A DNA stretch of 64,000 nucleotides, from NCBI RefSeq assembly GCF_905163445.1, contig NC_053200.1:9548001-9612000 (forward strand), in the 5' to 3' direction. The notes beneath the pieces were generated by a model that did not search any database, had not been told where the DNA came from, and was given only the letters and a program-made list of their open reading frames with translations. The DNA comes from Pararge aegeria (taxonomy: Eukaryota > Arthropoda > Insecta > Lepidoptera > Nymphalidae). Of this stretch, positions 13,598 through 25,195 are shown piece by piece (position 1 is the stretch's first letter; every line of letters starts with the position of its first letter). The translations under genes were made by a program, and so were the position numbers.

Positions 13598-13989
13598 TAT
13601 AATTGTTAATGGCAGGCACAATTCATCTTTGGTCACATCAAAAAAGTCATGTGATACAACAAATTCTAATTTTTGACAAATATATTGTAAACACCCCTTA
13701 TGTAGCTAAATTTGTTATAGCAGTAGACAGTTGATTGGCAACATAAACGTAGCAATACTACCTAGAACTGACTGAGAATATTATAATATCGTGAATGCTT
13801 ATGAAATTCACTTTAGGCAGAATAAATTGGTAAATAGCGTGGTATCTTGGTTATAACAATGATTTACTGTAATAGCTGCGGAGTATTGTGGTTTGAATTT
13901 CTGTTTATAACATGCTCTGTGGCATCATAAATTACTTGATTAAATTTTTGCTAATATGTACCTACAGCATTACGTGTTTACTAAACTTT

Positions 13990-14095
13990 TATCATCATCA
14001 CCTTTTAAAAGTAATGTCCTATTATTGGATACAAACATCTTATCTCATAACAAAGAGGGGTTAAAGACCTAGGACCCACCATGCTCCTCCATTGA
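13990..14095 (-). mobile_element. SINE-B remnant, very degraded
   Basis: It starts with atcatcatcacc, then aaagaggggttaaagaccta and ggacccaccatgc, following the order of SINE-B 3' motifs. Confidence 0.35.
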
Positions 14096-14314
14096 AAAAT
14101 GACGAGTTTCACGAGCTTTATCATGTTAGTATCTTAAGGATTCACATCGTACTTGTTATTTTTGTTGTCTTGTTATTAACTTTTTTATTTGATTGGTAGT
14201 TATGTACACCCAAATAAAAGTTTATTTCCTTCTTTCTTTCCTAAAAACACAGACCACATATAAACCTCTTACAATAAGATTTTTTTCTTTTTGTATGTTA
14301 AGATAGATAGATAA

Positions 14315-14440
14315 ATTATTTATTACACACAATAAAGGGATACAGATAATAAATATTTTTAACAGTTATGCAATAAAATTAATAATGTGCAAAGGCGGTC
14401 TTATCGCTTTAGGCGATCTCCTCCAGACAACCCTTAATGA
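14315..14440 (+). mobile_element. LINE 3' end of the GGCGGTCTTATCGC type
   Basis: aaaggcggtcttatcgcttt, then aggcgatctcctccagacaa. Related copies are at 20228, 34215, 39086 and 40201. Confidence 0.55.
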
Positions 14441-15603
14441 AAGAAGAAAAGAAATGATTATGAAAATGGATTAATGCAATGTTTAAAAAATATATCATAA
14501 CATAAACTACGTCAACTGCATATAACAATATAAGCTAAAAGCTATTTAGAATGGAAATATATTGGTTTTTTGATCATACTCTAAACACTGTTAATACTGA
14601 ATACGACCAACCAAATCTCATCCAATTTTGTACCTAAAACACAAACAAACTAAAACTACCTACTTAACATAATTGTCAGGATAATCAGTGGAGAAAGGGG
14701 AATTTTAGTAATTGCGTGTTGTTCTTGCAATTTCGGTACGGAACACTAAAAACAGTCATTATTGGCGCCTTATGTTGCAACAGTACTGAATGGAGGCAAT
14801 CAGTGTTCCGAGAGATTGGATCCTTTGCTAACGAGAGTAAACAAATTCAGTTCTTATCCCATTCAAAATAGGGTCTAGCTGATAATAAAGGTGCTGTCCT
14901 GGATTAAAAAAAAACAAAGCAAATGTTTTATTCCAACCAGGAATTTTGGAATACTAATTTTGAAATACCTAATATTCTTAAAAGAGAATAAGGATACCGA
15001 ACCAGAGCAATCAATATCAAATCGAATCAAAACTTTATTTATTAAAATCAGAATTAAATAAACCTACCCAAGGCTCTTTTGATACTTCTTAACTTTTCAT
15101 TGTAGTGACATTATGGTGAAAACGAATCTTACATTCTCAAACTTAAAACATGCGGAATGCATACTGTACACCCAGAGGACTCACTACTATCGCTTGAAGT
15201 TGTTTATTATAATATTGCTGACGTTTTGTTACAGAAATTAAATTTATTTTAATATGACATCAAGATATGTCCACAGAACTGTAATATTTAGGCATAAGTA
15301 CTGTTTTAAGCAAGTTCTATAGATGGTACAAGTTGGTGACCTCATCGTATTACTTAGTTCTAAAATATAAAGATATGGCTTCACAAATTGTCCAAAAACC
15401 CCTATTCGTAGACATCTACGCCGTGGCTGCTACGGCATCTACGCCTTCGTATCGTTTCTTAGTGTATGCCAAAAAAGTAAATTTCAGTCATGATAAGTAT
15501 GATAAGTAATCCTTTCGGAAAAATATTTTCTTGCCCAATTATCTTTTTAATTAAATCAAGTTTAAAGTTACTTACCACCGTGTATATTCCATGTATATAT
15601 TAT

Positions 15604-15640
15604 AGGTACTAGCGGTTCCCCGCAACTTCGTCCGAAATTG
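15604..15640 (-). mobile_element. Helitron 3' end fragment
   Basis: gtactagcggttccccgcaa followed by cttcgtccg is a reversed family terminus, 230 bp from the next one. Confidence 0.5.
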
Positions 15641-15840
15641 ATAAATAATTATAGGCAAAGCAATCGGGGCACGGAAGAACCCTTACTGCCCTCAGTAGTA
15701 AGGCACATACGGAGCCTCTGTACTCTATCGAAAGCATGTGTAGATTTAGTATCTCTTTTTTGTTTAAAATCCCTCAGGCATGTTTTCTATTCCCGGTATA
15801 AAATGTATCCTACTGTAGTCTCCCGGACACTTATTATATA

Positions 15841-16276
15841 CTAGCTATTGCCCGCGACTTCGTCTGCGTTTGATTTTGTTTTTTGACGTGGCATTAAATT
15901 TATTTGTAGATCTAAAAAACTTTAAAGTATTCAGTATCGCTAAGCCTTAAATGAGGGGTTTGCTGCTGTCCGCTGAGGAGTTCTGTCCTCTATCTCCAAT
16001 CACAGTTTGGGCAAAATTAAACACATATAACCTCTATAGTACAAAAATAATTATTAAAATCGGTTTTAATTTGTCGGAGTTATGGTGTAAAATCGTCAAA
16101 CACTTTCATCCCCTCTCCCAAAGGAACCGAGCTTAATGTCGGGATAAAAAGTATCCTATATTACTTCTAACACTTCCAAGAATATTTGTATAAAGTTTCA
16201 TGAGGATCGGTTACGTAGTTTTTGCGTGAAAGCGTAACAAACAAACCTACATTGACATTTATAATATTAGTAAGGA
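15841..16276 (-). mobile_element. Non-autonomous Helitron, near full length
   Basis: Read on the minus strand, it starts TCCTTACTAATATTATAAAT and ends at a 3' hairpin (CGCAGACGAAGTCGCG) followed by CTAG. The flanks are A before and T after, the Helitron target signature. It is 436 bp and non-coding. It resembles the lepidopteran Lep1-type elements as I remember them. Confidence 0.8.
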
Positions 16277-16344
16277 TAAGATAAGGATATGCAAAATGAA
16301 ACTAAGATCTGTTAAGTGTTAAAGCCTATGCATAAGGAACAAAA

Positions 16345-16445
16345 CATCATCATCATATCAACTCATTACCGGCCCAATACAGTGCACGGGTCTCCTCCCA
16401 CAATGAGAAAGGAGGGTTTAGGCCGTAGTCCACCACGCTGGCCTT
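16345..16445 (-). mobile_element. SINE-B fragment, left arm of an inverted pair
   Basis: It contains ttaccggcccaatacagtgc and cacaatgag and ends at a truncated ccacgctggcc. A second copy in the other orientation follows at once. Confidence 0.75.
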
Positions 16446-16447
16446 GT

Positions 16448-16590
16448 TTACCTTAGAGTTCTCCATAATGTTCTCAAAGGTGTGTGAAGTCTCCCAAGCC
16501 GTACTGGGCCTGTGTAGTGGACTACGTCTTTAACTCCTTCTCGTTGTGGGAGGAGACCTGTGCCCTGTGGTATACCGGTAATGGGTAGAT
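16448..16590 (+). mobile_element. SINE-B fragment, right arm of an inverted pair
   Basis: It contains gttctccataatgttctcaa and tgtgggaggagacctgtgcc. It is reverse-complementary to the left neighbour over about 80 bases. Confidence 0.75.
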
Positions 16591-16829
16591 AAATAATAAA
16601 TAATAATAAATATACTACAAAGTAAGCGTAGCTTGTGTTATGGGTACTAAGATGACAGTTGAATATTTTTATGAATAATATACATAAATACTTATAATAT
16701 ACAGATAACACCCAGACACTGAAAAACATTCATGTTCATCACACAAACATTTTCCTGTTGTGGGAATCGAACCAACGGCCTTGGACTCAGAAATCAGGGT
16801 TGCTGTACACTGCGCCACTCAGCCGTCAA
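16588..16829 (-). mobile_element. SINE-A, near full length
   Basis: It has the same family body and head as 60222-60470, reversed; the tRNA-like head with gggaatcgaacc ends at ctcagccgtca. Confidence 0.8.
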
Positions 16830-17216
16830 ATATATATGATGATGATGTAGATGATCCTATTTAAACCGACAACCCCTTACTTTCATAGTACACTATCTAA
16901 GCATATTGCTCAAAGAATTGAACAAAAAATGCCTTTTTAACACAAAACGTGAAATGTAGAACTAACTTTTTCCTAAAGCCAAACTCTGTCCATGACATAT
17001 TGACATAGACGTAGCGTTTCGGCGCAAAGGATGTTATCGATGTTATCCGACCAAACAACAGACGATGCTAGACTAGAGTATTTTAAAAGTTTTCTATTCT
17101 AATTTAAACTGACAGCTCTGTTTGCGCACTTTCCGTCCGTCACAGACTCTGTTGGCCATGTATTTCGTCTGTTTTTTAGATTTTTTGCTAAAATTACTCG
17201 CCACACTTCTAAATCT

Positions 17217-17400
17217 TCCCTAGACTTACTAATATGTCCGAATTTTGTCTGTTTGTTTGTTTGTTACCTTTGTTCGGCTCAAAAGCATGCACAGTTATTG
17301 ATGCAATTGGGTACATATTGAATAGGATGTGATCCTAGAGATAGACATAGGATACTTTTAGTCCCGACAAAACATTAAAACATAGGGAAGCATTTATGGC
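17217..17400 (+). mobile_element. Helitron-like 5' part
   Basis: It contains ccctagacttactaatatgt, a (TGTT)n stretch, and gataggatacttttagtcccga-like family text in degraded form. The 3' end is missing. Confidence 0.5.
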
Positions 17401-18409
17401 ATTAAGAAGCGAGGCGAAATTTGAAATAAAGATAGCTTAAATTCTTGACACGGGCTTAGCATATTTTTACTATGAATGAAATACCGGGAATGTTAAAGGA
17501 CTTTTTAACTCCAAAAAGCACACCATTATGTTACCGGTGGATTTAAAAATAAAGATTAAATATGCATCCTGGAGGATGGTTCCCGCAGGATTTGTGAAAA
17601 CCAAAAAAATGAAGTCACGAGCAACAGTAATATAAATTTTGTCAACGAATTTTTTCATTTCATTTCTAATTATTGGTGTATTTGAATGTCGGGCATAAAA
17701 AGGTGGATTGTTCAATTTTCAATTTCAATATCAATTATTATTTTATACTGCTGGGAAATCAGAACTTACGGATATCTGTATCTTCTTGTTAAAACTTAGA
17801 GACTTAGGTACCTTAGGTAGGTAACGATTATCGTCAATTCCATCCATGATATAATATCGTTTGTATGTGTTTAGTTTACATTCACTTTAAACAATTTTAC
17901 ACTCAAACAAATCAGATACGATGGTTTAAAATGTGTAACCTTTTGTTGAATCCCAATTCAGGTACTAGCGTTCACATGTCATGATGTCGTAACATCCTTT
18001 CAAAATCATATACTTTCCACTTAAACCTGTTTACTTTGTAAGGACTGGTACTGGTTTGATGTCATAAAACTCTTTAGTACCAGCTTGGACAAAAATAGTC
18101 GTTTTCTACACCAAAATCTGGGAAATACATATCTGTATCAGTTTGGAGCAGCATGTATCATCTTGAAGGGTCTACGTCAATTAGGTTTAAATAGAGGTAT
18201 GGATAATACGATACTAGATCTCATTTTAGCACGTCGTCATTTTAATATATTATCCTTTGCATTAATATAAATTTATAAATCTTTTTTAATGGTAAGTAGT
18301 AGTTTTTTGTGACAGAGTTCGTTCGGGATATTACTTCCGCTGTCAAAAAGCATTACTGAGCATTCGGTCTGAAGAGCGCTGCCACCAATGTAAATTTATA
18401 CCCTACTCC

Positions 18410-18520
18410 GCACGACACCAGGGGAGCACTTTCTAGGACGTATTCCTTGGATGCCCAGCTAAATTTTTCTCGGTTAATAGGCGATGGTTTTTCAATTGCT
18501 CAATTCTTACTTTAAAAATG
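18410..18520 (+). repeat. Dispersed repeat with aataggcgatgg core, copy 1
   Basis: It has tctcggttaataggcgatgg and ttttcaattgc. Related copies are at 19135-19255 and 54085-54190. Confidence 0.5.
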
Positions 18521-19134
18521 CCCTCTAGCATCTGACAAAATAAAATTTTAAGTTGGTTATGAAGCAGGCTTCACACTAAACCGCAAAACACGGCCAAAGG
18601 TGGTCCGTGAAAGAAAGAATTTTGGGAACCTTTACCATCCGCTATGTTGATGTACCTTGTCCGGTAGGATATTAAAAGTATTTTAATTTTAATGGTAAGT
18701 ATAACGATTAAGCGCTGATTTACTATAGCAAAACTTAACTTTAATAACATTCAAAAAGTGAGTCATGATTACATGTTAGATTTAAAACAATCCACGCTAT
18801 CGCATAAGTCACTGATTTACATCCACATAACATGAACTCGACTCGCATATAAATCAGAGATAATAACGTCTTGGGACATGTCAGAACTCAAATCTGCCGA
18901 GAGCGTTCCCTTTATCTTCACAAAGTTCGCAATTAGCTTAGTCAAAGAGACAGTCACTATTTTATTTTTGGGTTTCAAACAAGCAAAATATATCCCTCTG
19001 TATACGTTTTCTTGCTTATTTCTGCCGAAAAGCAGTATTGGTTCGCCAAGACGCATTGCTGTGTTCCGTTCTAAAGTGTTGCCGTTGTAATTGCAGGCAC
19101 ATGGGGCTTAACATATTCTGTGCCTAATATTCAT

Positions 19135-19255
19135 GGACACAGGGTAGCTCTTTTCAGGACGTGTCCATCGCATACCTTGCGATGTGTTGCACTGTTAATA
19201 GGCGATGGATTTTCACTTATCATTAGGTGGGCATCTATTTTACCCATCAACTTTA
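19135..19255 (+). repeat. Dispersed repeat with aataggcgatgg core, copy 2
   Basis: It has cttgcgatgtgttgcactgt followed by taataggcgatggattttca. Confidence 0.55.
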
Positions 19256-19864
19256 ACTACAAAAAAATGTTAAATTAACTTGTATAACTAATCCCCTATC
19301 GTCTCTTTTTTGTTGTACAGAAGAAGGCGGATTTTAGACGAAGGTCAGCAGTGCCCGCTGGTTTTTTAAAAACCAAAACAAACGCAGGCCAAGTTGTGGC
19401 CAACAGCTAATAAATTATACAATACAATTTATTCACATAAGAACGTGCCTGTTTCTTGTTAATTTACATTAAGCACTCTCGACATGAACTCGAAACATAA
19501 ATAAAACACCATCTTGAAGCATGTCAGCTCAACCGTGAACGTTCGCTTTGTCGCAATTCATCATAACACAATTACTCATAGTCAAAGAGACGGCTGCAAG
19601 ATTTTGTTTAGCTTCAAAACATAATTAGATTTGATTGATGTAATAAATGTATTTATGACTTTTAGTAAAAATATCTTTTGATGCACTTGCTTTTGCACAA
19701 AAATCCTTTAATAGAATAGCGCGTCCATTAGGCCTCGATATCCCACTTTTAGGGTTCAATCCCCCGATTTTTACACCGTTCAAATAAAAACGAAAGTAAT
19801 GATCGTTTTCACAAACAACGAACAATGCAATAACTAAATAAGTAACGCCTAATCTAAGGAAATT

Positions 19865-20030
19865 CGATGTGGGTTCGATTCCCATAACTGGAAAATGCTT
19901 ATCTGTATTTAATAAGTATTTATGTATATTATTCAGAAAAATATTCATCAGTCGTCTTAGTATCTACGAGTATAACACAAGCTACGCTTACATTGGGGTT
20001 AGATGGCCATGTGTGTACTATAGTATATTG
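19865..20030 (+). mobile_element. SINE-A, 5'-truncated
   Basis: It starts in the B box (gggttcgattcccataactg) and keeps the body through atggccatgtgtgtactata. Confidence 0.75.
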
Positions 20031-20227
20031 CCAGTGAAACCAGGAAATCTGTGCGGTGCAAATATAAATTTCTTTAATCTTTATACTCCGCACCTAACAG
20101 ATCTTGCAAAATGTACTCTCTATGCACGTTTCACTCCGACGCCGAGTTGCCACATGAGCATGCTCAGATTTCCGCGGAAATGAAGCTCAATGTTCTTCTT
20201 CTAATGTTGTTCTTCTTCTTTTTTTCT

Positions 20228-20342
20228 AATTCAAAGGTTGCCTAGCAGAGTTCGCTATTAAGGGATAGGCCGCCTCTTGTATTCTACTTTTTTCTTCTTG
20301 TTCCTGTTTTTTTTGTTTGTATAATAAAGAGTTAACTAATAA
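20228..20342 (-). mobile_element. LINE 3' end, same type
   Basis: It is reversed: aaaggttgcctagcagagtt, ttaagggataggccgcctct, and ttgtataataaagag at its tail end. Confidence 0.5.
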
Positions 20343-20842
20343 TAATAATAATTTTTATTGTAGCTAGTGAAATAAAGAGCTTTGACAAATTCGAACCATA
20401 ATGTTTCCATTTTGGTACGGAACCCTTAAATCTACACTCAGAAATAGTAATATAAGAAGGATCTGCTTTGAAACACTGCAGTTCTAAGATTAGACGAGGG
20501 ATGAAAATCTACATTTACTCCGGCTATAAATGTACCTATCATAGTAGGGAACAGGAGAACAGCGGCTGTCGTGAAATTAAACGGAAATCGAAGGCTACGG
20601 TTTGCGGCGTCAACCTATCTATAGATCACTGTAGATAGGTCTCAGGAATCACGATGTCTGTTATTGCTATCGATTTTGTAACACAAATCTTTAAACTAAA
20701 CTGAATTAACAAATCTTTAAAGTTGTGCTTTCCTTTTCACACTGGACAGCGCTATCTTTAGACGTGACAATATAGTTTTAATACACAAATGGTTGTAAAC
20801 TTCGTATGTAAAATGTTGCCGCCTCGTTTATTTATTCCACTA

Positions 20843-21131
20843 CAAGTTAGCCCTTGACTGCAATGTATGCTAGTGTTAGGAGATTATCTAGTTAAAGATG
20901 GTAGCGGGCTAACCTGCTAAGCGTTTATGTTAAACACCTATGGTTTCTCCGCGGCATCGTACCAGAACGCTAGATCGCTTGGCAACACATCTTTGTCTGT
21001 GGCAACTAGCCAAGACCAGAGCAGACTAGAGAAATACAGTAATTATAAATACCTGAAACTTCCCCGCCGGGTATCGAATCCGGACTCTCTCTCATACGAC
21101 CACAGCACTCAGCACTGCATCGCTAGGTATA
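20843..21131 (-). mobile_element. SINE-C copy, near full length
   Basis: It has gcccttgactgcaatg at the 3' end, then gatggtagcgggctaacctg, then the B box gggtatcgaatccgg. Confidence 0.75.
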
Positions 21132-21214
21132 TTTGACTACGGATCCCAAGATCCTGGGTTTGTTTTCTGGGTTAGACCAAGAGTCAAGCTGCATAGTGCT
21201 CTGGAGAGTAGAAT

Positions 21215-21335
21215 TTATATTTTTTCTGAATATTCTCTAGAGTCTTGAAATAACAGGCTAGCCCACTACCATCTTAAACTCCATAATCACCTACCACCAG
21301 GTGAATTTGCAGTCAAGGGCTTAATCGCATTAGAT
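21215..21335 (+). mobile_element. SINE-C 3' part, inverted to its neighbour
   Basis: It contains ggctagcccactaccatctt and ttgcagtcaagggcttaat. It pairs with 20843-20920 in inverted orientation. Confidence 0.7.
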
Positions 21336-22004
21336 TAATTTAGTCTTTCTTTCTTGATGGACTTTTTGAGGTTTGACATGGCTTGCAAATTCCCAGAAAG
21401 TTTTAATAATGGTGCCAGCAGCGTCTCGTACGGCTCATCACTAATCATTTATTCAAGCGTTAATAGTATGTTTATAATCCAAATTGGTATAAATGTACCG
21501 CAAACCGTTAGCTATCATATTTAATTTGATTTAAGGTAAATAAACCATGGGCCGCAAATACACGCAAATTTCGACTTCATTAACAGCGGTGATTTAAACA
21601 ACCCATATAACTATTATTACTTAATCAGTGGTTAGAACAGGAGTTTTTAGAATTCCTATCTAATCCAATATGCTAAGTCCATATTAATAAAATTCTCCTG
21701 TGCTTATGCATAATTGTGAGCAATAACAATATGTATTTATATATGACATATCGATCTATCAGTAGTAAGTACACACGGAAATGACAGTTGCAGCAAAATG
21801 AAACGGAAATCGAAGGATGCGGCTTGCGGTAGCGTCCTGGCTATAGACAACTGTAGATCGCTTCGATATCTGAATATCTGACAGTTTATGGCTTTCCGTA
21901 ACCAGTGTACGGTGGATTGTAGATTTTAACGATTTCTGTGGTTATTTTTGTCGGAAGCGACCCGTAAACCATTGCCCTGTGGTGACTGATCAGAATTTTT
22001 CATT

Positions 22005-23090
22005 TTTTACCGCCCCTCCTGTGCCACGGGTGTCGTGCCAGGTGACTAAGGGAATATAAAGGAGAACGGACAGCAGTATCCTCAGTGCTACTAATACCAC
22101 CAACTGCAATCACCAACGTCTGCCCAGCGTAGTGATTAAAGCTATTCCTATCGTGCCAGGTGATAAAGGGAATATAAAGGAGAACGGACATCAGTATCCT
22201 CAGTGCTACTAATACTTGATAGCGCCAACTGCAATCACCAACGTCTGCCCAGCGTAGTGATTTAAGCTATTCCTATCGTGCCAGGTGATTAAGGGAATAT
22301 AAAGGAGAACGGACAGCAGTATCCTCAGTGCTACTAATACTTGATAGCGCCGACTGCAATCACCAACGTCTGCCCAGCGTAGTGATTTAAGCTATTCCTA
22401 TCGTGCCAGGTGATTAAGGGAATATAAAGGAGAACGGACAGCAGTATCCTCAGTGCTACTAATACTTGATAGCGCCAACTGCAATCACCAACGTCTGCCC
22501 AGCGTAGTGATTTAAGCTATTCCTATCGTGCCAGGTGATTAAGGGAATATAAAGGAGAACGGACAGCAGTATCCTCAGTGCTACTAATACTTGATAGCGC
22601 CAACTGCAATCACCAACGTCTGCCCAGCGTAGTGATTTAAGCTATTCCTATCGTGCCAGGTGATTAAGGGAATATAAAGGAGAACGGACAGCAGTATCCT
22701 CAGTGCTACTAATACTTGATAGCACCAACTGCAATCACCAACCCGTCTGCCCAGTGTAGTGATTAAAGCTATTCCTATCGTGCTAGGTGATTAAGGGAAT
22801 ATAAAGGAGAACGGACAGCAATATCCTCAGTGCTACTAATACTTAACAGCACCAACTGCAATCACCAACCCGTAGTGATTAAAGCTATTCCTATCGTACC
22901 AGGTGACTAAGGGAATATAAAGGAGTCGGAGAACGGACAGCAGTATCCTCAGTGCTACTAATACCACCAACTGCAATCACCAACCCGTCTGCCCAGCGTA
23001 GTGATTAAAGCTATTCCTATCGTACCAGGTGACTTAGAGAAAATAAGGGACAGTGCTACTATCACCTACTGCGATCAACGCCCGTCTTCA
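22005..23090. repeat. Tandem array, about 125-bp unit, 8-9 copies
   Basis: The phrase cgtgccaggtgattaaggga or a close variant recurs with unit starts at 22033, 22151, 22276, 22401, 22526, 22651, 22778, 22894 and 23020. The four intervals between 22151 and 22651 are exactly 125 bp and nearly identical. The outer units are 116-127 bp and more diverged. The unit's end (gcccagcgtagtgatt) resembles a dispersed 3' motif seen near 36003, 43810 and 46640, so the array probably grew from such a copy. Confidence 0.92.
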
Positions 23091-25076
23091 CAACATATTG
23101 ATTGATGCCGATCCTCCCATATGAAATGGCCCATAGTCAAGCAGTGGATTGCTTAAAGGCTATTGATGACCCGAACACCCAAGGTCTTCTTCCACCAGAA
23201 GGTGCAAAGGTTAAATATAAATAATTACGATACCTTGTATCGATCAATAAATGCGCGATATTAAAATTTACACAGATAACACTAAGATTGATTACGTTAT
23301 TAGATTAGGTACACGCGCCTTACTCAAATGATCATCAACAAAATGGTATCTACGGCGTCGTACGGTCAAATTGGTGAGGCGAGATTCAGTAAGTGGGAAT
23401 AAGAAAATAAATCTAATGGAGTCGTTAGGTCTACGACTTCGATGACGAGGTCCTATCTTGCTGTACTATTACATAACCCGAACAAGTTGTTCTATTGTCA
23501 AGGCTATAATCGTGAAATATGTTGAAGATCTTTAACAGGCATTTCGAGGACAGTACAAGTTACTACGTTTTTTTATTGGTAGGACTTCGTTTTATGGATT
23601 CGTTGAGCATTTCTGACTCTTTTGGAATGTTGTCCACCGACCTACGGATTCAAAAAAATACCTCTTGAACTTCGCTTGATATTCCATGTATTTATTTCAT
23701 CAAGAAGAAGAATCGAAAAATGAGTTTAGCATAAAAAGCTAGTGGTTACTGATTGTGATGTCTATCAAGTTCAAAGCAAAGTTTTCTCTTATTTTTAGCA
23801 TGAATAAAAAGATTGATCCCTTTGAAAATATATTTAGAAATCAAAAATAAAAACTAAAATTTCCAGGCTACGGTAAATGATATTTGTTTGCACATATTAT
23901 CAAATATCAACGCTACACAGATTTTATCTTCAAAGTAGGGGATAAAACAATTTGTAAAACACTTTATAGGAAACTCTGTAGGTAAGGATTTGGTGTAGTA
24001 AATGCTATTAGACCCGACCCTCGGCATTTGGCCCATTCTTCCCTTAACGTCTCCCTCAGGATTCAAATAACTATTGAGTAACTTAAGTAAAAGCCTTGAC
24101 CTCCTTTTGTAGTAAAATTCACTTCCAAACAAGAACTTATTTTGCAGGGAAAACTTGTCCAGAACTTTAATAGAATATTTCATACTTATATAATATGTCA
24201 TAGAGGAATGAGGATATCAGTGAATATACGAATGGTTTAATATGAATTTTATAGGTATATATTTTCAAGAAAAAATGGCTAAGCCGGCAGTATTTTTCAT
24301 TTCTTCCTTTTTGAGCTCTCTTTTTCAAACTAACTAAAGGCTGATTTTTAATTTTATTGTCTAGTGAAATGTCGTATTATTATCGGATAGAACTTGATTT
24401 CTGATCACAGAGATTTAACAAAAACCCCTGTTATCTTCATTTCCTTGTGACGTATATACTCTGCAATAGTTGATTTTTTAAAGTTTTAAAAATAACTTCG
24501 GGCTATTACTTGAAATTTTATTTAAAGTAAGTAACAAGTAAAGAAAAACAAGGTTAGTTTATGGTTGAAGTTGATTATATTCTGAAAATAAATGCTTAAT
24601 ACATCAGAAAATTAAGGGATCTGAAGATAGATTGGATCCAAGAGCCTGTCGAATTTGCTTTCGTTTTGAATGTGCGACAATGCATTTCTCTTTTATTCTT
24701 TTTTTATTTTGTTATAAATTATATTTTATATTTTTGTTATAGTGTTTTTACCTACACACAAAATATTCAATAATGTCTAAACTTATCTTAACTTTTTTTG
24801 TATGAAAGGTGAATCAGTCCGGAGTGTTCCTAGCTATGTTTGGCGAAAATCGGTCCAAAATAGTGGCTTTAAAATTTTTCACAACTCATAAGAATAATGC
24901 AAACAATATTAAAATCGCGAGTTTTTTAATTTTTTATTTCGTTGCGAAGGAGTACTTATATGGATTAGTTTTTCCAACCCCATTTAGCAATAATCAGCAA
25001 GTAAATTAAAATCAATTTAAATTAGAGCCCTGGTTGACAACGCTTGTACAACTTCTAACACAATGTCTATTTACAG

Positions 25077-25195
25077 CAGTACGTGCAACACCAGAGCCCC
25101 GCAGTCCGCCAACCATCACAGAGCCACCGCACCACGTCGAGTTCACCAACGACACAGGCGCGATACTGTCGTGTTCCACCAAAGGACAATACCAG
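25077..25195 (+). CDS. Dscam-like: Dscam-family receptor, exon for N-terminal half of Ig1 (partial gene)
   Basis: This internal exon of an immunoglobulin-superfamily adhesion receptor encodes the start of the mature protein and the first half of Ig1. Seen: acceptor tttacag before 25077 and donor gtatca after 25195. It enters in phase 1 and leaves in phase 0, with 39 complete codons. The peptide contains TITEPPHHVEFTNDTGAILS followed by the first Ig1 cysteine (C32 of the exon). Insect Dscam Ig1 domains have the same layout of EPxxxxxFxNxTGAxxxC. The frame joins the exon at 50294 with no gap or missing residue (…GQYQ then LDWLF…). A leader exon must lie upstream, and I do not see it. A second AG (78-79) could shift the start by 3 nt, and an ATG at 25063 is out of frame. 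I assign the family, not the orthologue; Dscam2/3/4-type is the likely group. Confidence 0.85.

Larger units (their letters stand above)
1..25076. other. DNA upstream of the first visible Dscam-like exon
   Basis: This could be intergenic or the first intron of the receptor. No signal-peptide exon or protein-like ORF stands out. The repeats are listed separately. The stretches 370-1320, 3365-4700, 5415-7600, 8660-10580, 14440-15600, 17400-18390 and 23170-25076 are AT-rich with no feature I can support. Confidence 0.6.

Noticed and set aside
13258..13602. 114-codon plus-strand ORF.
   Set aside because: Its end reads through a Helitron 3' terminus and it has no protein-like features; treated as a shadow ORF.
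20613..20640. Further hairpin acctatctatag/ctgtagataggt.
   Set aside because: It is only 11 of 12 and the related copy near 21835 already has a ctatag…ctgtag arrangement, so it is not a new event.
23854..24201. 115-codon minus-strand ORF starting MTYYISMKYSIKVL.
   Set aside because: Composition follows the local AT bias, there are no recognisable domains, no promoter or splice context. Length is only modestly above chance for this composition.
25034..25076. In-frame hydrophobic stretch (LVQLLTQCLFTAV) before the first receptor exon, possible leader.
   Set aside because: There is no ATG in frame, and a good acceptor (tttacag) falls inside it, so this is intron sequence.
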